Position numbers and translations under genes: made by a program. A stretch of 64,000 nt of DNA from positions 124,001 to 188,000 of the forward strand of contig JAJNNC010000008.1 of the NCBI GenBank assembly GCA_021730635.1, given 5' to 3'. This DNA comes from Catalimonadaceae bacterium JC749 (GTDB lineage: Bacteria > Bacteroidota > Bacteroidia > Cytophagales > Cyclobacteriaceae). Positions 56,685 to 64,000 of this stretch are shown one piece after another. Below the pieces are notes generated by a model. The model had not been told where the DNA came from and ran no database searches. It saw only the letters and a program-made list of their open reading frames with translations. Numbering within the stretch: position 1 is the first letter of the stretch; every line of letters starts with the position of its first letter.

Positions 56685-56990
56685 ATGGTACTATATAACG
56701 TCACTGTAAATGTAGAAGAATCCATTGAACAGGAATGGCTGCAATGGATGAGAACAGAGCACATACTGGATGTGCTGAATACCGGTATGTTTAAAGGCGC
56801 TAAAATATTTCGGTTGCTGCATGTGGAGCAAAGCGAAGGGACCATTACCTATGCTGTACAATACTACGCCGATTCAATAGAACATTACGAAACCTATCAA
56901 AAAAAGTATGCTCCTGCTTTAAAAGCTGAAAGCGAACAAAAATTTGGGGGGCATGCAGTAAGCTTCCGAACACTCATGGAAGAAGTGTAA
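56685..56990 (+). CDS. DUF4286-like protein
   Basis: 101 aa, cytoplasmic. The opening MVLYNVTVNVEESIEQEW and the later TYAVQYYADSIEHYETYQ resemble the short DUF4286 proteins known in Bacteroidota; the label is from memory. The function is unknown. It follows the hemH terminator by 38 bp and has its own start region. Confidence 0.82.
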   Translation: MVLYNVTVNVEESIEQEWLQWMRTEHILDVLNTGMFKGAKIFRLLHVEQSEGTITYAVQYYADSIEHYETYQKKYAPALKAESEQKFGGHAVSFRTLMEEV

Positions 56991-57422
56991 TCTTCATTGA
57001 TTTGTTTTTTAGCGTATAGCCTTGTAATTCATTTACCCTCTTTAACGTCTCTGCACTTCAAAAAATTACTCTATATCCCGGCTACCGCTAAAAGCTGACT
57101 ACTCTTTCTACGCTCCGCTCCAATCAATCCAGCTTTTCAATAAAACTTCCAGATTTTTTGTAAGAATCAAACCATGTAATGATTTATAGTATTTTTTCAT
57201 TAAAAAATATAACTAATTAACTAATTTTTTATACTATAATCACATATGCGAAAGAAGCAAGCAACGAGGTAAAACCACAAAGATACAGATAGTAAACAGC
57301 CTGTCTTGAAAAATTTGGATAGGTGGGATAAAAATAGATAAGGATGCAATAATGTAAGTTTTAATCACAACGATCACTTCTCTTATGATTTTCCTAACCC
57401 TGTATCTTTATTCAAAGAATTT
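56991..57422. other. 432-bp gap before the T9SS operon
   Basis: No gene is seen here. The region is AT-rich and carries an imperfect inverted repeat (about 57181-57192 with 57231-57241) that encloses a perfect 7-bp hairpin and a short direct repeat. TATCTTTA (about 57402-57409) resembles a -7 element with one mismatch; no -33 was found. Confidence 0.35.
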
Positions 57423-58697
57423 ATGCAAGAACATTATACTAAAAAAATAAGCTATTTGATTCTTTGGTGTTTGCTGATGATCAGCTGTACGAGGGTTATT
57501 GGGCAAACAGTGATAGGTATGGGAACAAAAGATCCTAATCCTAATGCAGTCCTTGAATTATTTTCAGAAAATTTTAACCAAGGTTTTCTGGCACCCAGGC
57601 TTACAACAGAACAGCGAACAGCAAACAGTTTTACTTCCCAACTTAGTGCTAAAGACAATGGTCTTCTTGTATTTGATACAGACGAGGGAAGTTTTTTTTA
57701 CTGGTTTGATGGAAAATGGTACCAAGGCTCCAATACAGAGCAAAATCTCTCTTCAGTTTTAACACAGGGGGCTGATGCTACTGGAAGAACCATTAGTAAT
57801 CTGGGCGCTCCCCTTTCAGCTAATGATGCCGCTACCAAAGCATATGTGGATGCATCCAAAACACTTCCAGAAGGTAACATCCTGATTGGTAATAGTAGTC
57901 ATGTCGCCCAGCCCTTAAATGCTAAGGCTGCAGGTAGTCTTTTGATTGGTAATGGGCTCACTGTGGCCTCTGTCTCCATCAGTGGAGACTTGGTGCTGCT
58001 TCCTGATGGTACCTTCACTATAAAAGATTTAGTTGTTACCTCCACTAAAATTGCAGACGATGCTATCACAAAAGAAAAAATAAATGCAGACGTAGCAGGA
58101 AACGGATTGGGCCAAAATACAGATGGAAGCCTGGAAATAAAAGTAGCAGGAGGTGGTTTACAATTGACTTCCGATCAACTGACATTAAACAATCTGGGCA
58201 ATGGACAGGTGCTTATTGGGAATGGGTCCCAGGTAAACGCCCGAAATATATCAGGTGATGTGAGTTTAGCAAACGATGGCAAGGCAACTACTGAAGGTTT
58301 ACAAGGCAGAACTGTATCCAATATTGCACCAGCCAATAACCAAGTTCTTGCTTGGAATGGCACCCAATGGCTTCCTCAATCTCTTTCAGCTATCAATGCA
58401 GGTGCTAGTTGGCATTCGGGCACACTAGTGCCTAATAGTAGTTATCCTACAGCAGTGAATGGAGATTTTTATTACAAAACAGATACCCAGGTAATATACC
58501 GGAAAGAAGGTCTTACATGGGTAACATTAGGCAAACTGGTAAACAGCAATGCCAGCACCCCCACCACTTACACGCCAGGAAATAATCTGGATCCACCGAA
58601 TAGCTTGGGAAGTGTAGGAGACTTTTATATCAAGCAAAATGGAAATTCCTATATGAAAACAGGAGTTAATAGATGGGAAATAATGGTAAATTTTTAA
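57423..58697 (+). CDS. Secreted surface protein with tail-fibre-like repeats
   Basis: 424 aa. A signal peptide or membrane segment covers about 8-27. The protein opens with TVIGMGTKDPNPNAVLELFS and goes on with LTQGADATGRTISNLGAPLSANDAATKAYVDASK, a pattern often seen in Bacteroidota surface proteins and phage tail fibres. Two copies of an LIGNG-SGD module occur (about residues 175-200 and 260-290). The C-terminal part (GASWHSGTLVP, GDFYYKTDTQ) resembles phage adhesin tips. It starts the T9SS operon; the next gene is 9 bp away. Whether the operon's T9SS exports it is inferred. Confidence 0.8.
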   Translation: MQEHYTKKISYLILWCLLMISCTRVIGQTVIGMGTKDPNPNAVLELFSENFNQGFLAPRLTTEQRTANSFTSQLSAKDNGLLVFDTDEGSFFYWFDGKWYQGSNTEQNLSSVLTQGADATGRTISNLGAPLSANDAATKAYVDASKTLPEGNILIGNSSHVAQPLNAKAAGSLLIGNGLTVASVSISGDLVLLPDGTFTIKDLVVTSTKIADDAITKEKINADVAGNGLGQNTDGSLEIKVAGGGLQLTSDQLTLNNLGNGQVLIGNGSQVNARNISGDVSLANDGKATTEGLQGRTVSNIAPANNQVLAWNGTQWLPQSLSAINAGASWHSGTLVPNSSYPTAVNGDFYYKTDTQVIYRKEGLTWVTLGKLVNSNASTPTTYTPGNNLDPPNSLGSVGDFYIKQNGNSYMKTGVNRWEIMVNF

Positions 58698-58706
58698 GTG
58701 GAATGT

Positions 58707-59867
58707 ATGAAATCACTCTTTCTGATAATTATTACCCTTTCATTATTTCTTCCTACAATCGCTCAAATATATGTAGATCAGGGAGATGTTTATATTAAAA
58801 ATAACTCTTTGGTTAGCATTCAGGGTAATATTATTAACAAAGCCAACATTACTAATGAAGGCGAAATTCAGCTTACTGAAGATTGGAACAATCAAGGAAA
58901 CTACACCCCTTCTACAGGCATTGTTACGCTCAACGGAGGTCAATCTCAAACACTTAGTCACCAAGGGCAGACCATTGCTACACTCAAGATTACTCAAGGA
59001 AGTTCTGTTCGTCTTACCAGCAATCTTGCTATAGAAAACACCCTTATTTTGGATAAAGGGATTATCACTCCTGCCCTAAACACCTTACTTGTTTTACTTG
59101 AACAAGCGAAGATAACAGGCGGGTCACCAGAAGCTTTTGTGAATGGGGCTATGTATCATACAGGTCTGGGTGAAAAATTCTATCCCATAGGCAAAGAAGG
59201 ACAATACACTCCCCTAATGCTTGCTCAGATCAAAGGAGAAAATCCAGTGGTAGGCATTGAATTTTTTCCAAGAGCAAATCTGACAAACCGTTCAGAAAAT
59301 ATTGAGTTCTTATCTAATAGTTTTTGGAAGCAAACAGTACTTTCAGGGAAATACAATGGCTCGGTAGTTACATTAAATATTCCAACCCAGAGTATTAATT
59401 TTATTGAGGATGAAGAGAGATTAATAATTACGGCAGGTAATGAAAGCAAGGGCACTTTCCATAACTTAGGTAAATCTTCATATCAGAGACATGAAAAGTA
59501 TGTTTCTATAACGAGTTATTTGGCTTCAAATCATACATACCTCGCGTTAGGTAACTTGTTAATTGATACAAAAAAATTATACATTCCCAATGCTTTTTCT
59601 CTACATGCTAGCAATCCGGAAGATGCCGCTATTAAAGTTTATGGAAATGAAGTTGCAGCAGAGGAATTTTACTTCGTCATTCTGGATACATGGGGTAATA
59701 AAGTTTTTGAAACAACTTCATTAACATTGGCCTCCACGCAAGGCTGGAATGGACTTAATATTAAAACAGATAATGCAGCACACGCTGCCATTTTCCGGTA
59801 TTACATCAGTGGTAAATTCTCAGACGGCGAAACCTTTAAAAGGAATGGAACTATTTTACTATATTAA
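58707..59867 (+). CDS. T9SS type B sorting domain protein
   Basis: About 386 aa from the ATG at 58707, which gives a clean signal peptide (MKSLFLIIITLSLFLPTIAQ). A GTG at 58698 adds three residues only. The last roughly 90 residues form a type B C-terminal domain, recognised from YIPNAFSLHA, FYFVILDTWGNKVFE and GETFKRNGTILLY. The preceding part has beta strands. Such proteins are secreted by T9SS and cleaved or attached at the surface. The downstream PorP/SprF protein is the usual partner. Confidence 0.88.
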   Translation: MKSLFLIIITLSLFLPTIAQIYVDQGDVYIKNNSLVSIQGNIINKANITNEGEIQLTEDWNNQGNYTPSTGIVTLNGGQSQTLSHQGQTIATLKITQGSSVRLTSNLAIENTLILDKGIITPALNTLLVLLEQAKITGGSPEAFVNGAMYHTGLGEKFYPIGKEGQYTPLMLAQIKGENPVVGIEFFPRANLTNRSENIEFLSNSFWKQTVLSGKYNGSVVTLNIPTQSINFIEDEERLIITAGNESKGTFHNLGKSSYQRHEKYVSITSYLASNHTYLALGNLLIDTKKLYIPNAFSLHASNPEDAAIKVYGNEVAAEEFYFVILDTWGNKVFETTSLTLASTQGWNGLNIKTDNAAHAAIFRYYISGKFSDGETFKRNGTILLY

Positions 59868-59877
59868 TTTCTGAAGG

Positions 59878-60951
59878 ATGTTATCCATACAATGTTCAGC
59901 TTTTCATTTTTTATCCGTATGCCTGATCACAGGCTGTTTACTCCTATCAGGTTACTCTAAAACCATAGGTCAGTCTTTAATCTTCTCGCAGTATTATGCC
60001 TCACCACTCAATATCAATCCTGCTATGGCTGGAACCTATCGTCATACTCACATGAATGTAAGCTACCGATCACAATGGCGTGACATGAATAATCCTTATC
60101 AAGCTCAAATGTTTTCTCTTACACACCCCATCGTACTTCATCAGCCTGTAGAGCAGCACATCGGTAATATTTCATTTTCAGCTTTTTCTGAAAATGCAGG
60201 TTTCAATCAGTTATACAAATCCTGGGGAATAAACGTGGGTACTGCTTACAATGTAAGCTTGGATTACCAGCAAAACTATGTACTAATGTTTGGACTTGAA
60301 GGAGGAGTTGTGCAAAAATCGATAGATTTAAGTGGTTTACAATGGGGATCACAGTATAACCCGTATATCGGCTACGACTTCAGTATAACATCACCGATAG
60401 CAGGAGTAGCAGATCAACGGCGGTTTCCCGTGTTTAATGCAGGTTTTCTTTGGTTCTATAATCCTTCTCGCCAATATTTGCTTAAAAACTACAGTGCCTT
60501 CTTCGGCATGTCGGTAGCTAATCTGAACCGGCCTGATATTTCCATATCTTCTGACAAAATCAAATCACCACTAGTGATGAAAATACATGGAGGTTTGGAA
60601 TATGCGCTGAGCAGTCGTTTAAGAATTTTGCCAAGTACCCTTGCAATTTTTACTAGTCAACAAAAGTATTACCTGAATATTGGTGTCTATTTACACCACA
60701 AAGCAAGTGCTTTTGACCTACCCGATAAAATAGATTTAACCTTGCTGGGTGGTGCTTGGTACAGATGGAATGATTCCTTTGTATTCTCTGGAGGGTTTGA
60801 TGTTGAGCATTTAACTGTTGCAGCAAGTATAGATTTAAATCAAGGCAAAGCTTACATGCCTAGCATGTATGGCGGCGCTTTTGAGGTAACAATAGCTTAC
60901 AAAATACTAAGAAAATCTAATGGAAGAAGGTTTTATACCCCTATGATTTAA
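59878..60951 (+). CDS. PorP/SprF-family type IX secretion membrane protein
   Basis: 357 aa. A signal segment (about 12-32) precedes the family signature FSQYYASPLNINPAMAG. The rest is a predicted outer-membrane beta-barrel, ending in basic, aromatic residues. PorP/SprF proteins assist secretion and surface attachment of type B sorting-domain proteins. It starts 10 bp after the 58707 gene and ends 5 bp before the next one, so all are co-transcribed. Confidence 0.93.
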   Translation: MLSIQCSAFHFLSVCLITGCLLLSGYSKTIGQSLIFSQYYASPLNINPAMAGTYRHTHMNVSYRSQWRDMNNPYQAQMFSLTHPIVLHQPVEQHIGNISFSAFSENAGFNQLYKSWGINVGTAYNVSLDYQQNYVLMFGLEGGVVQKSIDLSGLQWGSQYNPYIGYDFSITSPIAGVADQRRFPVFNAGFLWFYNPSRQYLLKNYSAFFGMSVANLNRPDISISSDKIKSPLVMKIHGGLEYALSSRLRILPSTLAIFTSQQKYYLNIGVYLHHKASAFDLPDKIDLTLLGGAWYRWNDSFVFSGGFDVEHLTVAASIDLNQGKAYMPSMYGGAFEVTIAYKILRKSNGRRFYTPMI

Positions 60952-60956
60952 GCAAT

Positions 60957-63776
60957 ATGTTAGATATAGAAAAAATATCAAGTAATAAGTTATGGGTAAT
61001 GTTGTTGTTTATTTCAATAACCATCAGTGCATTTACAACATACAATGATAAAATTTCTGAACTGATCAAGGCAGGCAACAGAATTTTTGCTACTGAAAAC
61101 TACTATGAGGCATCTCTTTACTATAAAAAAGCATTAGAAATAGATAAGCACCATCCTGAAGCCCATTATCAATTAGCTGAGTGTTATCGAAACCTGTTCG
61201 ATTACAAAAATGCTATGTATCACTATCAGAAGGTTCAGGATACAAACAAATATCCTTTGGCAACCTATTATCTGGGTCAAATGCAACGTCTGAATGGATT
61301 ATACAAGGAATCTTCTCAGACATTCCATCAATTTATTCAAGCTGCTGAAGAAATAAATTTCAAAGAAAGCCAACAATACATTGAACTTGCCAGAAATGAA
61401 CAGGCGGGCAATCAGTTTGTACTGGAAAAAACATTGATCCCCAAGGGAGATTTTCATTTTTACAGATTAAACATGCCTATTAATAGTCCTTCCAATGATT
61501 ATGGGGCGAGCGTATTTATAAACGATACCTCTATTGTGCTTTCCTCTGCACGTGCTGGAACAAAAGGCAGAGCTTACGACCAAAAATACGGAGAATTCTA
61601 TAGTGATAACTTTTTCTTTACAAAAGGTGATAGTATTTGGGAAGATAAAACTATACCTTATGGCTTTTATTCTCTGAATACAGCAGCCAATGAAGGGGCA
61701 GGTGTATTCAACGCAGAGAAAAATAAATATTACTTCACCATTTGCTATCAGGGGAATCCTTGTTATCTCTATGTATCTGAACTGATAGATGGAAAATGGA
61801 GCAAACCAACAATGCTTCCAGAATCTGTAAATAAGCCTGGTTATGACCATAAGCAGCCAGCACTATCTGTTAACGAAGATACCTTGTATTTTTCATCAGA
61901 TCGCCCGGGGGGGTATGGTCAGCATGATCTCTGGATGAGTATTAAAAATGAACAGGGAGAATGGACAAACCCATTGAACCTGGGCAAGAAAATTAATACA
62001 ACCCAAAACGAAGTAGCTCCTTTTTTTTATACTGAAGACAAACTTTTATTCTTTTCTTCTAATGGGCATCCTGGATATGGCGGTTTTGACAATTTCTTTG
62101 TGTCTAATCTTGATACATCTCAACCTATAAATCTAGGATACTCTTTTAATTCCTCTAAAGATGACCTTTACTTGCACCTAGGAACCCACAAAGGCTATCT
62201 TACCTCAAATAGAGATAATCCTGATGGAAATTTCGACGTCTATTCATTCAACCTTCTAACCAGGCAGGCTGTCATCTTCTCATTACAAGACAAAAAACAG
62301 CGATCAGAAATGTCTATGTATCTCGACATACTTCGTTTTTTTGGAGAAAAAGATCAGCAATTTTTTGAAGAACTTCCTTTAGAAGATAAACAGAAAGTTC
62401 AACTTTATATAGAAAGACAATCTCTGTTAGAAGCCCTTTCAGACAATTCAGCTGTGCCTGAGGATTTATTATTTATGTATGAAGAGCTTTCTACAGAAGA
62501 AAAAAGCAGAATAGATAGACTGATTTTAGCGAAGAAAAAGTTTCTTTTAAAAGAAGATGAAGATGTCATTGCTCATGAAGATTACTACTATTACGAAAAA
62601 TTGCCTTTAGAAAAAAAGGAAAAAATAAGCCAGCTCATTGAAGCTAAAATGTTTCAAAGTATTCTGATCGACCAAAGTCAGGCGGATGAGCAACTGGTTC
62701 AGTATTTTGAGGAACTTCCCTTGAAAGAAAAGGAGAGTATTCAAAGAACTATACAAGCCAGAAAAGAATTTCTTGCAAAGAATTTTCAAGACAATGCTGA
62801 TTTAGAAGACGTATTCTTATATCAGACACTGTCTGCTGAAGAAAAAGACAAGCTTGACCGGAGTAGTACAAATCTGTACCTCTATGAAATGCTACCTGCG
62901 GAGGAGAAAAAACACTTGACAAGGACGATGATAGCTCGCCAATTTTTCAATCATGCGCTCAACGATTCAAGTAGTTTTTCGCTCTCCTCTGAGCAAAATT
63001 CATTTGATATAGGATCTTTAGCCATAGGTAACCCGCAAAACATAACCATTCAAGGCACCCTAACTAGAAATCAAAAACCGGCAGGTTCAGTAAATGTGAT
63101 TATGGAGAGTGAGGACAGTAAAAAAGAGGTTGTTACAGATGCAGAAGGGAAATTTGAATTTTCTAATATAGAATACCAAAAGCATCAGAAAATCCTGTTC
63201 GACTCCAGAATCTCTAATTTCATTGAGATCGCACAATATACATTAGAAGAACTTACCATTACTGTACTACAAGATACTATTATAGAAGAGACTTTTGACA
63301 ACATCTATTTTGAAAAAAATAAGCACATCATTCCTGATTCTGCCAAAGCTGTTATGGATAAACTGGCCTCTTTTCATTTCAAGCATCCTGATGTACAAAT
63401 TACAATTGTAGCTTTTGCTGACAGTACTGGTACCGACATCTACAATATTACGCTGAGTAAAAAAAGAGCTCAGGAAGTAAATGAGTATTTAATCCAAAAA
63501 GGAGTCAATCCTGCTAGCATTTTTCAAGAGCCTATGGGTGAAGAAAAACTGGAGGATGAAGATCTGCAATACAGCCGTCGCATTGAGTTTGATATAAAAG
63601 GAATCTCAAGTTCTTACAATCCAACAAGGGAAATATATATCATTCAACCAAATCCAAATTTGGAGAAAATATCTCAAAAATATGGAATCCCACTCTCAAC
63701 CTTGATTGAGTTGAACAGCGAAAAAACAATAGAGCCATTTACTCCTATTAAAATAGTGGAGAGATTAAAAAAATAA
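60957..63776 (+). CDS. TPR / beta-propeller / OmpA / LysM protein of the T9SS operon, with a 38-residue internal repeat
   Basis: 939 aa with a signal-anchor segment (about 12-28). TPR repeats occupy about 31-140. A PD40-type propeller covers about 165-440 (with LYFSSDRPGGYGQHDLW and LLFFSSNGHPGYGGFDNF). A helical repeat region lies at 469-665. A carboxypeptidase-regulatory-like domain follows at about 697-740, and an OmpA domain at about 781-882 (with IYFEKNKHIIPDSAKA). A LysM-like end lies at about 892-935. This is the architecture of T9SS-associated OmpA proteins of the PorE type. The repeat region is unlike anything I know from this family. Confidence 0.9.
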   Translation: MLDIEKISSNKLWVMLLFISITISAFTTYNDKISELIKAGNRIFATENYYEASLYYKKALEIDKHHPEAHYQLAECYRNLFDYKNAMYHYQKVQDTNKYPLATYYLGQMQRLNGLYKESSQTFHQFIQAAEEINFKESQQYIELARNEQAGNQFVLEKTLIPKGDFHFYRLNMPINSPSNDYGASVFINDTSIVLSSARAGTKGRAYDQKYGEFYSDNFFFTKGDSIWEDKTIPYGFYSLNTAANEGAGVFNAEKNKYYFTICYQGNPCYLYVSELIDGKWSKPTMLPESVNKPGYDHKQPALSVNEDTLYFSSDRPGGYGQHDLWMSIKNEQGEWTNPLNLGKKINTTQNEVAPFFYTEDKLLFFSSNGHPGYGGFDNFFVSNLDTSQPINLGYSFNSSKDDLYLHLGTHKGYLTSNRDNPDGNFDVYSFNLLTRQAVIFSLQDKKQRSEMSMYLDILRFFGEKDQQFFEELPLEDKQKVQLYIERQSLLEALSDNSAVPEDLLFMYEELSTEEKSRIDRLILAKKKFLLKEDEDVIAHEDYYYYEKLPLEKKEKISQLIEAKMFQSILIDQSQADEQLVQYFEELPLKEKESIQRTIQARKEFLAKNFQDNADLEDVFLYQTLSAEEKDKLDRSSTNLYLYEMLPAEEKKHLTRTMIARQFFNHALNDSSSFSLSSEQNSFDIGSLAIGNPQNITIQGTLTRNQKPAGSVNVIMESEDSKKEVVTDAEGKFEFSNIEYQKHQKILFDSRISNFIEIAQYTLEELTITVLQDTIIEETFDNIYFEKNKHIIPDSAKAVMDKLASFHFKHPDVQITIVAFADSTGTDIYNITLSKKRAQEVNEYLIQKGVNPASIFQEPMGEEKLEDEDLQYSRRIEFDIKGISSSYNPTREIYIIQPNPNLEKISQKYGIPLSTLIELNSEKTIEPFTPIKIVERLKK

Positions 63777-63908
63777 GCGATTTTATAGAAATGCTTTTAA
63801 TATAATAAACTCTCCGGAAATGGTTTTTTAGCTGGTCAGAAATTGCCGATAATAGAGGATATTCAACCGTAGAAATGTTGATAGTTATCTACTGATTAGC
63901 GAATTGAA

Positions 63909-64000
63909 ATGTATTGTTTAGCCAATTTTTTTCTGCCCCTCAGCCGACTAATATTCCTGGCTTTTTGCTTGTGCCTATTATCTTTTACCGTCAATGCACA
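63909..64000 (+). CDS. 5' end of an exported protein, cut by the window
   Basis: Thirty complete codons begin with ATG at 63909. They encode MYCLANFF, a hydrophobic stretch (about residues 9-26) and a cleavage-like TVNA site at the right edge. This is a plausible signal peptide. No other part is visible. Confidence 0.5.
   Translation, partial: MYCLANFFLPLSRLIFLAFCLCLLSFTVNA

Overview
The window looks like chromosomal DNA of a Bacteroidota bacterium, most likely order Cytophagales. The evidence is two SusC/SusD pairs, large FG-GAP/ASPIC lipoproteins, PorP/SprF and a type B C-terminal sorting domain of the type IX secretion system (T9SS), an atpD-atpC pair without the other ATP synthase genes, and promoters of the Bacteroidota type (TTG, about 20 bases, TAnnTTTG). 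Genus and species cannot be read from the sequence. I saw no rRNA or tRNA gene, CRISPR array, transposase or integrase.

Left region (1-14016, minus strand): a SusC-SusD pair is followed by large FG-GAP/VCBS lipoproteins with an ASPIC/UnbV domain. Each large gene whose 3' end is visible is followed 6 bp later by a small 200-aa lipoprotein. This part carries a 4,082-bp tandem duplication with one copy cut by the window edge. The middle large gene (1843-5193) is best explained as a chimera made by unequal crossing-over between two paralogues. The atpD-atpC operon (14569-16402, plus strand) lies between this module and a second SusC-SusD-ASPIC module (17182-25469, plus strand). No carbohydrate-active enzyme lies beside either module, so the ligand is unknown.

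Middle region (25466-47163): mostly housekeeping and metabolic genes. On the minus strand are a small membrane protein, an RluA-type pseudouridine synthase, two related secreted proteins, a membrane-anchored AraC-type regulator, release factor 3 (prfC), a YciI-like protein, an aldo/keto reductase, a DUF6588-like protein, a cystathionine gamma-synthase/lyase and dihydrolipoyl dehydrogenase. A DedA-like membrane protein and an MpaB-like oxygenase are on plus. Then come a HAD hydrolase, a GMC flavoprotein with a Tat-signal partner subunit, an orphan 187-aa protein, pheA, and the likely operon glyA-tatC-rpiB.

Right region (47290-64000): a FtsX/MacB-type ABC permease has a sigma-54-like promoter and an upstream palindrome. 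A collagen-like lipoprotein follows, then a minus-strand group (sugar isomerase-like protein, alpha/beta hydrolase, UPF0182 membrane protein), ferrochelatase and a DUF4286-like protein. Last is a tight four-gene T9SS operon: a tail-fibre-like surface protein, a type B sorting-domain protein, a PorP/SprF protein and a TPR/propeller/OmpA/LysM protein that contains a new-looking 38-residue repeat. A signal-peptide ORF runs off the right edge.

The observations most worth following are the chimeric tandem duplication, the two SusCD-ASPIC modules with the coupled 200-aa lipoprotein, the 38-residue repeat, and the sigma-54-type control region of the ABC permease. Domain names come from reading the translated sequences, not from database searches.
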